From CAYREV01 sp964423345 (GTDB taxonomy: Bacteria > Bacteroidota > Rhodothermia > Balneolales > Balneolaceae), in contig CAYREV010000013.1 of NCBI GenBank assembly GCA_964423345.1, positions 7,686 through 71,685 of the forward strand: 64,000 bases of DNA, read 5' to 3'. A program made the translations under genes and the position numbers. Numbering within the stretch: the first letter of the stretch is position 1; each line of letters starts with the position of its first letter. Shown here piece by piece: positions 9,154 to 18,401 of the stretch. A model generated the notes under the pieces. It was given only the letters and a program-made list of their open reading frames with translations. It was not told the DNA's origin and ran no database searches.

Positions 9154-9870
9154 ATGGTTTTCGACTGGGAACGGGCAGCAAGGCTCTTTGGAAAGTTTTT
9201 CCTGTTGCTGCTGGAATACTGCATCAAGCTTGCCGCCATTGTGGTGACCGCAGTGGTATTAATTGCCGACGGTTCCTTCGGCACCAAGCTGGGTGCCGGC
9301 TTCAGCTCCCTCTCCATCTCCCTGCGCAATGTGTTTGAAGCCCCCTCCGAGATTATCAGGCAGGCCTCCGTCGTACACGACTACCAAACCCTGCCGGCCG
9401 ATGCTTTTGAAATAGAACACGGCAGCCGCGCCCTGCATGAGGCCCTCGCTTATTTTGACGGGGCCGTCCTATACTTCCAGGATGTATCCGCCAATTTCAC
9501 CGGCCAGCCGTTCGCTACTTTATCTGCTGCCCTCATCGCTTTTTTCTCCCTGTACAGCATCAGCCTGATCCTTCGTTTTACACGACAGAAGGGGCAGGGG
9601 TCTCCCTTGAACCGCCTCGAACGGAAGCTGGCTGAAAAAGTCTTCAAGAATCCCAAAGATCTCTACAAGCCGAAACGCAAGGGGCCTAAAAAGCCTGAAG
9701 CCATACCCCAGCAGAGGGTCCCCAGGTCCAAGCCCTCTGCAAAACCGTCCGCTAAAAGCGGAGTGAAAAGAGATGCCGAAACAAAAAGAAAGAAAAAGAA
9801 GTCGGCCTTCGGCAATGCCTCCAAAACGAACAAGCACCTTCAGGACTACCTGAACCAGGCCAAAAGCTGA
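9154..9870 (+). CDS. Unrecognised membrane protein with lysine-rich tail
   Basis: 238 residues, not recognised. A hydrophobic segment near 14-38 (a run ending VVTAVVLIAD) and a second near 120-138 frame an approximately 80-residue domain that probably faces the periplasm. The last 90 residues are strongly basic (repeated K, R, P and S, including KRKKKKSAFG), as expected for a cytoplasmic tail that could bind nucleic acid, ribosomes or acidic lipid. It lies alone on the plus strand between two paralogous ABC permeases and is followed by short inverted repeats. No function is assigned. Confidence 0.7.
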   Translation: MVFDWERAARLFGKFFLLLLEYCIKLAAIVVTAVVLIADGSFGTKLGAGFSSLSISLRNVFEAPSEIIRQASVVHDYQTLPADAFEIEHGSRALHEALAYFDGAVLYFQDVSANFTGQPFATLSAALIAFFSLYSISLILRFTRQKGQGSPLNRLERKLAEKVFKNPKDLYKPKRKGPKKPEAIPQQRVPRSKPSAKPSAKSGVKRDAETKRKKKKSAFGNASKTNKHLQDYLNQAKS

Positions 9871-9882
9871 TATGCCCTGCTT

Positions 9883-9955
9883 CTTCCCAACTTTGGAAGA
9901 GTACAACCCAGGCACCATTCCGAGGCAGGGCCAGTATTCCAACTTTCCCAAAGTT
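9883..9955 (+). terminator. Possible weak terminator hairpins
   Basis: Two small inverted repeats lie between convergent genes: CTTCC/GGAAG (9883-9887 with 9895-9899) and a perfect AACTTT-CCC-AAAGTT (9941-9955). Neither has a strong T-run, so the terminator role is uncertain. Confidence 0.3.
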
Positions 9956-9965
9956 ATGCTCCAAA

Positions 9966-12368
9966 CTACTCACTTCTTAGGCTATCCACGGGATTGGCTG
10001 TTGCGGCACGTACGGACTGCCAGCTGACGGTCAGCAAAGCTATGGCAACGGCTGAAATACCGGCTACCCCAAAGATCAGGGGGCCTATTTCAATATGATA
10101 TGCAAATTCGGACAACCACCGGTTCATGGCATACCAGGCAATAGGAACGGAAATGACAAACCCCAGGATCACCAGTTTGAGGAAATCAATGGAAAGCAGA
10201 TTTACAATTTGGATAACGGAAGCCCCCAGTACCTTGCGGATACCGATCTCCTTGATTCTCCGCTCTGCCGAAAAAGCAGCCAGTCCGTAGAGCCCCAGGC
10301 AGGCAATAATGATTGCTATAAAGGTGAAGATGCCGACGATCCTGCCGAAACGCCTCTCGGTACGGTACATGGCATCAAACTTGTCGTCCAAAAACTCGTA
10401 ACTGAACGCCGCATGAGGCGAAAAGCGGCTAACTTCCGTTTTGATCCGGTCGAGAGCCGGGCTGATCCGGCCGGACGCCAGCTTGGCCAGGAGCATACCT
10501 GTCGAATAAAATGATCCCGACTCGCCCAGCATGAGATAGACCCCTTCAATATCGTCGTGCAGTGAACTAATGTGGAAGTTTTCCACCACTCCCACAATTT
10601 CCCCTTCCCGGCTTCCTCCAAATGATTTTCCCACTGCTTCTTCGGGGGTCCATCCAAGCATTTCCACACCTTTTTCATTGAGCATATAGGCCCTTTCTTC
10701 ATCCGACCCCCGCTCGGGCGAAAATTTTCTTCCCGCCACCACTTCGATATCCAGCAGGTCGATAAAACTATAATCCACCACCGCCGGGGCGAAGGTAACC
10801 ATCTCCGATTCAATGTTATTCTCCGGCGCCAGCTTGCCGGGATCGTTAGCCAGCCGTATGTTAAATTCACCCGGGGCTCCCATAGCCAATGAGAGCTCTC
10901 TGATTCCGGAATATCCGGCCAGGTTGTTGCGCAGGGTTTCCCGTTGGTTCCACGCCTCCCGGTTGGGCAGATCTACCGCCACCACCTGGTCACCGTTGAA
11001 TCCCAGGTCCTTCGTCTGGGTAAACTGTAGCTGTTTATAGACAATAATGGAACCGATAATCAATACCAATGCAATGGTAAACTGTGCGACTACCAGTATC
11101 TTGCGCATCAGCACTCCTCCCGCCCGGCCGCTATGCTTTTGGTTTCTCAACACCCCGGCCGGTGTAAAGCCCGAAAGATACAGGGAGGGATAAAGGCCCG
11201 CCAGGATACCTATGGCGGTGGCCGCAAGCAACAAAAGAGCCAGAAAATCAAAATGGGCATTCCAAACCAGGGAGGTCCCGAACAACCGGTTAAAAAAGGG
11301 CAGCGTGCCCTCAGCCACCACGCAGCCCAGAATATAGGCTGAAACACTCAGAATAACCGCTTCGCCGATAAACTGTCCCGCCACCTGTCTTCTGAGGGCG
11401 CCCAGCGTCTTGCGAACCCCCACCTCCCGGGTCCGAAGCGAAGCACGGGCGGTCGCCAGATTCACATAGTTCACTCCGGCGATCAACAAAATAAACAGCG
11501 CTACCGAGCCGAACAGGTAGATATAGTTTCGGTTGCCGGTAAAGCCCTCGGAACCCGATTCGTCGGAGAGGTGGAAATCGGCCAGCGGCAGGAAGAACAA
11601 GCCCCGTTCGGAGGACGGTCCCTCCCGCAGTTTGAATTTGGCTTTTGCCAGGGTGTCGAGCCTTGAGGGCAGCACATCCATAGCTTCCGGCGACTGCAGC
11701 AGGGCATAGGTCCCCAAAAAGTAGGAGGTCCAGGCCGAGGGATTGCGCCTATCCTCCTCCATGGTATTAAAAGAGATCAACGCATCGTATTCGATGGAGG
11801 AGTTCCGGGGTTCATCCTCAATGATACCCGTTACCTGCAGGTTGATAACGGTATCCCTTTTCTGCCAATAGAGAGATTGCCCCACCGGATTTTCCTCTCC
11901 GAATAGCTTTTTACGGCTGGATTCGGACAATACAATGCTGTTGGGGGCCGCCAGTACCTGCTGCCGACTGCCGGAAACCAAGTCAAACGAAAAAAGATCG
12001 AAAAAGGAGGACTCCGCATACTTCCCGCTTTCAAGCAGCGTAAAATTTTGTCCGTCGCGGCTCAGGTTAAGTTCTCCCGTGCCGTCGATCCGGGCTGCCG
12101 CCTCCACCTCCGGGACCTCCCCCTCCAGGGCATCGGCAAGCGGGTAGGGAGTTGAAAGGGTGCGACCAAAAAATCCGCCCTTCACCCCCACGGCCACAAT
12201 GCGGTCGGAATTTTCATGAAAAGTGTCATAACTCAACTCTTCCCTGATATACAGTGATATCAGGATGCAGCAGGCCATGGCCACCGTCAGCCCCAGCATG
12301 TTAATCAGGGTATAACTCCTGTGGCGAACCAGATTCCTCCAGGCAATTTTGATATAGTTTTTAAACAT
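9966..12368 (-). CDS. FtsX/MacB-type ABC transporter permease
   Basis: 800 residues from the ATG at 12368 (FKNYIKIAWRNLVRHR); an in-frame start further upstream lacks support. The layout matches the paralogue at 6343: an N-terminal helix, a MacB-like periplasmic domain, three helices around residues 270-410, then a repeat of the helix and periplasmic domain and three final helices ending in the typical NPVDSLRSE tail. It is the third gene of the adaptor-ATPase-permease set, 112 bp after the ATPase gene. Together they should form a MacAB-like tripartite exporter or a lipoprotein/lipid-handling type VII ABC system. An outer-membrane TolC partner is not in the window. Confidence 0.9.
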   Translation of the reverse strand: MFKNYIKIAWRNLVRHRSYTLINMLGLTVAMACCILISLYIREELSYDTFHENSDRIVAVGVKGGFFGRTLSTPYPLADALEGEVPEVEAAARIDGTGELNLSRDGQNFTLLESGKYAESSFFDLFSFDLVSGSRQQVLAAPNSIVLSESSRKKLFGEENPVGQSLYWQKRDTVINLQVTGIIEDEPRNSSIEYDALISFNTMEEDRRNPSAWTSYFLGTYALLQSPEAMDVLPSRLDTLAKAKFKLREGPSSERGLFFLPLADFHLSDESGSEGFTGNRNYIYLFGSVALFILLIAGVNYVNLATARASLRTREVGVRKTLGALRRQVAGQFIGEAVILSVSAYILGCVVAEGTLPFFNRLFGTSLVWNAHFDFLALLLLAATAIGILAGLYPSLYLSGFTPAGVLRNQKHSGRAGGVLMRKILVVAQFTIALVLIIGSIIVYKQLQFTQTKDLGFNGDQVVAVDLPNREAWNQRETLRNNLAGYSGIRELSLAMGAPGEFNIRLANDPGKLAPENNIESEMVTFAPAVVDYSFIDLLDIEVVAGRKFSPERGSDEERAYMLNEKGVEMLGWTPEEAVGKSFGGSREGEIVGVVENFHISSLHDDIEGVYLMLGESGSFYSTGMLLAKLASGRISPALDRIKTEVSRFSPHAAFSYEFLDDKFDAMYRTERRFGRIVGIFTFIAIIIACLGLYGLAAFSAERRIKEIGIRKVLGASVIQIVNLLSIDFLKLVILGFVISVPIAWYAMNRWLSEFAYHIEIGPLIFGVAGISAVAIALLTVSWQSVRAATANPVDSLRSE

Positions 12369-12480
12369 GAAGATCAGCTTTCCGTTTATATATTTGGGGC
12401 CCCCACATTGGAAATGTTCAAGCGGGGCCACATTCCGAGACGGGCAGGAATCTAACTTTTCTTCGTTATATTATCCGACC

Positions 12481-13170
12481 CTATACGTGGAATCCTTCCT
12501 GCATATTTTCGGTGACTACGTGTCCGTCGAAAAGCTGGATCACCCGTCGGGCATAGTCGGCATCATGGGGCGAGTGGGTTACCATCACGATGGTGGTCCC
12601 CGATTCGTTAAGCTCGGCCAGCAGCTTCATCACTTCATCTCCATGGTCGGAGTCGAGGTTACCGGTAGGCTCGTCGGCCAGTATCAGTTTGGCATCGGCC
12701 ACCACGGCCCGGGCAATTGCCACGCGTTGCTGCTGGCCGCCCGACAACTGTTGGGGAAAATGGTTGCGCCGATGCATCATACTCATCCGGTCCAGAGCGG
12801 CTTCGGCCTTCTCCTTGCGCTCATCGGCCGACATGCCAAGATAAAGCAGGGGAAGTTCCACATTTTCAAATACCGTCAGTTCATCAATCAGGTTAAAACT
12901 CTGGAAGACAAATCCGATATTCCCTTTTCGCAGCTGAGCCCTTTCACGCTCGGATTTGTCGGCCACCTCATGACCCATAAAACTGTATTGCCCCTCGGTC
13001 GGGTTATCCAGCAAACCCATGATATTCAGCAGGGTGGATTTACCGCAGCCCGAAGGACCCATTACCGCACAGAATTCGCCTTCGGTGATCTCAAGATTAA
13101 CATTATTAAGGGCAGTGGTTTCCACTTCCTCTGTTGTGTAGGTCTTCTTTAGATTTGTTGTTTTGATCAT
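12481..13170 (-). CDS. ABC transporter ATP-binding protein (MacB/LolD type)
   Basis: 229 residues, a complete single nucleotide-binding domain. Walker A is GPSGCGKST at 38-46, the Q-loop lies near Q90, the signature LSGGQ is at 142-146, Walker B LILADEP is at 162-168 with catalytic E167, and the H-loop is H199. The GNIGFVFQSFNLI and DEPTGNLDS segments are diagnostic of the MacB/LolD/FtsE subfamily that powers FtsX-type permeases. It sits between the adaptor gene (131 bp upstream) and the permease gene, and would energise that permease. It could also serve the second permease, which has no ATPase of its own. Confidence 0.93.
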   Translation of the reverse strand: MIKTTNLKKTYTTEEVETTALNNVNLEITEGEFCAVMGPSGCGKSTLLNIMGLLDNPTEGQYSFMGHEVADKSERERAQLRKGNIGFVFQSFNLIDELTVFENVELPLLYLGMSADERKEKAEAALDRMSMMHRRNHFPQQLSGGQQQRVAIARAVVADAKLILADEPTGNLDSDHGDEVMKLLAELNESGTTIVMVTHSPHDADYARRVIQLFDGHVVTENMQEGFHV

Positions 13171-13301
13171 GGTTCAGCTATTAATTATTAGATACATGTT
13201 CTTTTAAGGATCAAGAATACGCCTGAAATACAGATAGCTGCCGTTCCTCTATCCCATATTTGTACCATTCCTGCCAAGATTTTCATATATGCTGCCTCCT
13301 T

Positions 13302-14594
13302 CTACTCCAGATTCAACACTTCGTTATCTCCGAAGGTGTCGTAGCTGGAGGTAATCACCCTGTCGCCGGGCTGAAGGCCCGAGAGCACCTCATAATAGTC
13401 TGGGTTCTGCCGGCCCAGTTGTATCTCCTGCTTTACCGCTTTGCTGCCGCCTTCCACAACCTTAAACACCCAGTTGCCCCCCGTCGCCTGGTAGAATCCC
13501 CCGCGGGCCAGCAGCAGGACTTCGGACGATTCCCCCAGCCCCAGACGTATACGCAGGCTCTGCCCTCTCGTCAGCCCCCGGGGCCCCTCGCCGGCAAATT
13601 CCATATCCACCTGGAACTGCCCGTTCTCGACAACCGGATACACCTTGGTAATCTCAAGCTTGTAGCTGTTCCCGCCAAATTCAAACGAGCCCTCCAGTCC
13701 CCTGGTGATTCGCGACAGGTGGTATTCGTCAATACCCGCCCGCACCTTGAAGCTGTCCAGTATATCCACCTGTCCAATGCGCTCCCCGCGGGAGATAGAC
13801 TGTCCGGGATTCAGTTCGGTGGTCGAAAGCTGGCCCGATATGGGGGCCGTCACCACCAGCCGGTTCAATATGCGCTGCACGGCATTCAGGCTCTGCTGCA
13901 TGCGGTCCAGTGATTCGTCAATCTGGTTAAGCTGCCGGCTGGCCTTGATGGAGTCCTGCCTGAACGACTCATATAACAGCTCATACCTTTTCTGCTGGTA
14001 TTTGTAATTCTCTTTGGCTTCCAGGTAGGCCTGTTCCGATATCAACCCTTCATTTTTTTCAAAAAGCCTCTTCTGCCGCCGGTGGTTGGCTTTGGTGATC
14101 TCCAGCTGGTTTTCGGCGGCTGCAAGCTGCTGCTTAAGATTCAAGGTGTTCTGCTCAATATTCAGCCGTGAATTCCGTGTCTGGTTGATCTGGTCATAAA
14201 TCTGGGAGGTGCGCTGCAGCACGTTGAGCTGCAGGTCCGAGTTGGAAAGGGTTAGCAGGGTATCCCCCTTATCCACCATGGTGCCCGACTCGAGGTAGAT
14301 TTTCTCCACCACCCCGCCTTCAAGTGCATCCAGGTAGATGGTTTGAATGGGCTGAACGGTCCCCCTTAGCTGTATAAACTCCTGGAAAGAGTCTTCTGTA
14401 ACGGTGCTGATCGTCAGTCTCTCCCTGTCAACATTCAGGGTGGAGCGGACATCCATAAAAATAAAGCTGTAGAGAAATAGGGCAACAATAGCTACAGCTC
14501 CCGCAATAGCTGTAAGTCGCTTGGAAGTCCATCTCTTCCTTTCAATTTTCTTATCCATCCCTGAATTGGATAGGTCCGGAGTATTAAGTGCCAT
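13302..14594 (-). CDS. HlyD/MacA-type periplasmic adaptor (membrane fusion protein)
   Basis: About 430 residues from the ATG at 14594. An ATG at 14558 (MDKKIERKRW) is an equally plausible start, and a TTG at 14612 is less likely. A single N-terminal helix (about 30-48) anchors it in the inner membrane. A biotinyl-lipoyl-like half motif follows near residue 90, then a long alpha-hairpin coiled coil (about 125-225, Q/N/L-rich), the second lipoyl half (VTAPISGQLS), a beta-barrel, and a membrane-proximal domain ending in YEVLSGLQPGDRVITSSYDTF. It is the first gene of the exporter operon and would connect the permease to an outer-membrane channel. Confidence 0.9.
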   Translation of the reverse strand: MALNTPDLSNSGMDKKIERKRWTSKRLTAIAGAVAIVALFLYSFIFMDVRSTLNVDRERLTISTVTEDSFQEFIQLRGTVQPIQTIYLDALEGGVVEKIYLESGTMVDKGDTLLTLSNSDLQLNVLQRTSQIYDQINQTRNSRLNIEQNTLNLKQQLAAAENQLEITKANHRRQKRLFEKNEGLISEQAYLEAKENYKYQQKRYELLYESFRQDSIKASRQLNQIDESLDRMQQSLNAVQRILNRLVVTAPISGQLSTTELNPGQSISRGERIGQVDILDSFKVRAGIDEYHLSRITRGLEGSFEFGGNSYKLEITKVYPVVENGQFQVDMEFAGEGPRGLTRGQSLRIRLGLGESSEVLLLARGGFYQATGGNWVFKVVEGGSKAVKQEIQLGRQNPDYYEVLSGLQPGDRVITSSYDTFGDNEVLNLE

Positions 14595-15074
14595 TCGTGT
14601 AACTCTATTCAATTATTTTTAAAAGCCATAACAAAAAACGCGCCACTCTACGGAATTGCTATAATCCGTAACCGGCAACGCCTGATGCCAATAGCGATGT
14701 GCATTGTATTATATCCCGTCTTAGCAATCGTACTTATTTATATCTCAACTAATATAAAGAGGCTTTTACCATAGAAATGCAACAGATTAAATCGGATATG
14801 GGTTGCCAACAAGCCGTAACTCACCCTGATTGTATACGAAAACCGGCAAATCATGCGCATGCACCGGGCTACGCTCACTGTACAAAGTGACGAGGAGGGC
14901 ACTCTGTTTTCACTGCAGTTCCAGCCGACACAACAGCCGGGCCCCTCCCCTTGTAGAATTCTGAATTTTTCTTGCCAAACCCCTTCCATTACACAAATTA
15001 ACCAATCTGAATTCGCCTTTCTCATTTCATATCGTATATTTCGAAAAACTGGCACACGATTCGGGTTGGTAACT
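14595..15074. other. Divergent intergenic region
   Basis: About 480 bp between the exporter operon and the glycosyltransferase gene, with an AT-rich centre near 14700-14770 suited to two divergent promoters. A 10-bp palindrome CATGCGCATG lies at 14852-14861. I see no RNA gene or conserved frame here. The frame upstream of 15075 is open but its sequence does not look like a protein domain. Confidence 0.5.
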
Positions 15075-17339
15075 ATGTCTTACAAACCACTACTTTCCGT
15101 CATACTGTGTTTTCAAAATCAGCGCGATGTAGTCGAAAGCACCCTCTCCTCCCTCTTCGACCTGTCGTCTGTCCCTTTTGAGCTCTATATCATCGACGAT
15201 GCCTCCACCGACGGCACGGACGATGCCATCCAGTCACTGCTCGACTATTACGATCCCGACCATACCTTTTTCTTCCGGCATGAACATCCATCGGGGAGGG
15301 GCAACAGCCTGAACGAAATCCTTTCACAGCTTAACAGTCCCCTGCTTTGGGCTCCCATATCCCTGGAACAGGTAAACGAACAGGCCCTGCTGAAGGTCGT
15401 TGAACGGGCGGCCGGCAGTGAGGCGGGCTGTTTCCTTCAGGATGAGCGGTTGCCGGATTCGTTCGGCGGCTGGCTGAAACAGGCAGACAGCCAGGAGTGG
15501 CCTTTGGACAACGCCTTCTTATGGAACCTGGATAACATCCCGTCGGTCGAACGATTCTTCAATCCATACCAGCATCAGTTTCACAGTATGGAACTGGCGG
15601 CACGGCTGCACTCCGCCTCGGCCCTGGAGGTGGAAACCATCTCCAAAATCAGCACCCGTTCCACGATGGACCGGGAGATAACACCGGGCCCTGATGAGCG
15701 AAAGGAACTGGTCTTCAGCCTGCTCAGGCGTTCCTCCCCGGGGGGCGATGATTTCCAACAGGCAATGAACCTGATCAAGGGTGCCGGCACAGCCACCACG
15801 GAAGGCCATCCGCCCGAGCAGGAAAACAAGCTGCTCGCCGAAGCACTCAGGCTGCAGAAAGACGGCCGGTTCAGCTCCGCCCTGGAACTGGTTGACCACG
15901 TGCTGGAGCAAAACCCACAGCATCCGAAGGCCAAAAAACTGAAGGTACAGATCCTGGAAAAGAAAAGGAGATTTGTAGAAGCCTCGGAGCTCAAACATGA
16001 AATTGATTCTGAAGAGGCCCGGGGCGGCGGACAGGAAGCCGTCAAAACCAGCATCATCATTCCTACCGCCCTGCACGGCAAAGGCGTTCTGGAGCACTGC
16101 CTTATCACCCTTGCCGAACACTGCGATGCCGAACACCTGGAACTGATTGTCATCGACAACGCCAGCCTGGACGATACCCATGACTACCTTGCTGAACTGG
16201 AAGAGAAGAATTTTTTAAACTGCTCGGTTATCACCAACAGTCACAACAAAGGGTTCGCCGCCTCGGTTAACCAGGGACTGGAACAGGCAGAGGGTGACTA
16301 TGGGCTGGTTCTTCATAACGACGTCTCCCTCAAGAGCAACCTTCCAAAGGAGCTGGAAGACCTGATGGACGCCCACCCGTCGTACGGGATCATAGGCCCT
16401 CTTGCCGACAAGACCCTTAATCCCGATCAGTCGGTCCGAAACAGGGAGCATTACGATACGGAACTGGTGCGGACCGAATACCTCGACAGTTTCTGCATGA
16501 TGATACGGCTGGATAGCGGCCTCCGGATGGATGAAGAGTATGAACTGGCTTTTTTTGAAGATATTGATCTCTGTTTCGAGGCACGCAAGAGAGGGTATAA
16601 AATAGGCATTGCCACCGAAGTGGAAGTGGAACACAGTTATGGCACATCTACCTTCGCCCTGACCCTGGATACCGAAAGCGAACAATACTGGAAGAACGTT
16701 GCCTACTTTAATGACAAGTGGGATGTCAGCGTATATTCCGAAGAGGAACTGAAATCCAGAAGCACTTTTGACCAGCTGCTGGCCCTGGACGAACTGGTCA
16801 ACCCCATGTTCCCGGAGGATGCGCTCAAAGACTATTTTGAAGAACTCTTTACCGATGAGCTAAAAACGGAGATGATGCGCAGCGAACACGATCCGGAGAC
16901 ACTTTGCAAGCTGGTACACCTGATGATGGTCATGGAAAAGAGAGATGTAATGCGTCGCCTGGAAGACCGGCTGGACTCTGTAGAACTGCCGGCCTCTCTT
17001 ATCTACCAGCTTGTCCGTTTCTACTTTAACCGTAACATCTATTCGAGGTGCCTGCACTACCTGAAAAGGCTCAAGTCCGAGCAGCAGTCACTGCTGTCCG
17101 AACTCTACAAACTGGAGATTATGATAAGCGACAAGGAGCTTGAGCAAGCCGTGCCCAAGCTGAGCGAATTGCTTGAGAAAGCCCCCTCACATCCGACCCT
17201 GTACAAGCTGGCGGGCGATATACATGAATTTGAGGGCAACCGGGAAGAAGCGCAGTCATTCTATGAAATAGCCCACCAGCTTAATCCTTTTGAATATTCC
17301 GAAACCGGCGATAAGGAGTTTAAACTGAAAAAAGAGTAG
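15075..17339 (+). CDS. Tandem family 2 glycosyltransferase with TPR-like segments
   Basis: 754 residues from the ATG at 15075, where the first GT2 strand (YKPLLSVILCFQNQ) begins; the open frame upstream does not look coding. Domain 1 (about 5-200) has the nucleotide-binding start IIDDASTDGT, but I cannot find a DxD-type metal site where one is expected. A TPR-like segment (about 255-310) follows. Domain 2 (about 324-540) is a WbbL/rhamnosyltransferase-like GT2 with VIDNASLDDT, NKGFAASVNQG and HND at 414-416. The C-terminal 200 residues are helical and TPR-like. It probably adds a sugar to a surface glycan or protein. The acceptor is unknown. It converges with the next gene, 21 bp away. Confidence 0.82.
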   Translation: MSYKPLLSVILCFQNQRDVVESTLSSLFDLSSVPFELYIIDDASTDGTDDAIQSLLDYYDPDHTFFFRHEHPSGRGNSLNEILSQLNSPLLWAPISLEQVNEQALLKVVERAAGSEAGCFLQDERLPDSFGGWLKQADSQEWPLDNAFLWNLDNIPSVERFFNPYQHQFHSMELAARLHSASALEVETISKISTRSTMDREITPGPDERKELVFSLLRRSSPGGDDFQQAMNLIKGAGTATTEGHPPEQENKLLAEALRLQKDGRFSSALELVDHVLEQNPQHPKAKKLKVQILEKKRRFVEASELKHEIDSEEARGGGQEAVKTSIIIPTALHGKGVLEHCLITLAEHCDAEHLELIVIDNASLDDTHDYLAELEEKNFLNCSVITNSHNKGFAASVNQGLEQAEGDYGLVLHNDVSLKSNLPKELEDLMDAHPSYGIIGPLADKTLNPDQSVRNREHYDTELVRTEYLDSFCMMIRLDSGLRMDEEYELAFFEDIDLCFEARKRGYKIGIATEVEVEHSYGTSTFALTLDTESEQYWKNVAYFNDKWDVSVYSEEELKSRSTFDQLLALDELVNPMFPEDALKDYFEELFTDELKTEMMRSEHDPETLCKLVHLMMVMEKRDVMRRLEDRLDSVELPASLIYQLVRFYFNRNIYSRCLHYLKRLKSEQQSLLSELYKLEIMISDKELEQAVPKLSELLEKAPSHPTLYKLAGDIHEFEGNREEAQSFYEIAHQLNPFEYSETGDKEFKLKKE

Positions 17340-17360
17340 GTGCCCGGTATCCCCACGAAT

Positions 17361-18224
17361 CTAGCTGTGCGGACTCATCATCTCTACGGTATTCAACATG
17401 TTTTTAAGCTGTTCTACCTTCTCTTGTTTATCGAGCCGTGAATAACTCTGGATCAGGTTCCTTATGCAGCGTGCCAGTATCTGGTGCTCGCTGCTGCTTT
17501 CAAAATGTTCGCTTTTAGGTTCGACCCCGTTTTGCTTCAGGAAGAAATAGCACTGGTTGTAGGTAACAACCTTGCCCCTGTCGAACGGATCGATAAGCAA
17601 TTCGTCTTTCTCTCCCCTGTACTTAAGCATAAAATGTATGGGCATATTCACCCCGTAAAAAGGAAGGTCAAGGCGTCGCGCCAGGAACAGCACAATGAGT
17701 CCCAGTGATATGGGAAGCCCCTGGCGGCGGTCAATAACGCGATTAAGGTAGGAGTTGTCCGGATTATAGTAGTCGACCGTGCTGCCCGTGAAATTAAGCT
17801 CGTCAAAAACAAAATCGAGCAACAGGTGCATCTTCTTGCTGTCTTCCAGTTCATAACGCAGGTCATCCTCTATCATGCTGGCAAAACGATCAAGCTTGCG
17901 CCGGTACTCCTCTTCGCGCAGGGTGGCGTTTTCAAAACGGGCAAGGATAAAAACTGCTTTCTCCAGTTGTTTCAGCTTATCAATCCCGTTTTCGAGCACA
18001 TCCAGGAAATCCTCTTCAAGGCTTCCGTAGGTGATCCACTGTATAATTTCGTTGATTAACTCACGTTCCTCCTTATCCGTGCTGCGGCTTTTTTGCTGAT
18101 CCAGCAGCGGGACAGCCCGTTCTCCCAGTTCGTAGAGGCGGCTTTTAACCTGCCTTTTCACATAGGGATCCGGGTCTTCCAGCAGAGAAACGAGAGATTC
18201 TATTTCTGATTGAGAGGATTTCAT
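17361..18224 (-). CDS. SirB1-like transglutaminase-fold protein
   Basis: 287 residues, soluble. An N-terminal helical part resembling HEAT repeats (LLEDPDPYVKRQVKSRLYELG) precedes the Transglut_core2/SirB1 domain (about 90-240). That domain has the segments YNPDNSYLNRVIDRRQGLPISLGLI, YGVNMPIHFMLKY and LLIDPFDRGKV, typical of the family. Members of this family usually lack the cysteine protease triad of true transglutaminases, and no obvious nucleophilic cysteine is visible here. The biochemical role is unknown. It is a single gene upstream-divergent from arginine deiminase, with about 177 bp between the starts. Confidence 0.8.
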   Translation of the reverse strand: MKSSQSEIESLVSLLEDPDPYVKRQVKSRLYELGERAVPLLDQQKSRSTDKEERELINEIIQWITYGSLEEDFLDVLENGIDKLKQLEKAVFILARFENATLREEEYRRKLDRFASMIEDDLRYELEDSKKMHLLLDFVFDELNFTGSTVDYYNPDNSYLNRVIDRRQGLPISLGLIVLFLARRLDLPFYGVNMPIHFMLKYRGEKDELLIDPFDRGKVVTYNQCYFFLKQNGVEPKSEHFESSSEHQILARCIRNLIQSYSRLDKQEKVEQLKNMLNTVEMMSPHS

Positions 18225-18401
18225 GGGGTTCTGCCTTTTTACATTTCAGGCAAGTACAACAGTGTTGCCTGTAAAATCGTGCGAATTAATGAGAATGTTT
18301 TTCCACTCTTAATTTCCACATAAAGTTGATTTAATAAAAGCTATTTGATCATGTATATTTACGGTCGTTCACTTGATCACCGCTAATTGACAAATATAGC
18401 C

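Noticed and set aside
14852..14861. CATGCGCATG palindrome
   Set aside because: Only 10 bp and not clearly repeated in the window; chance occurrence is likely.
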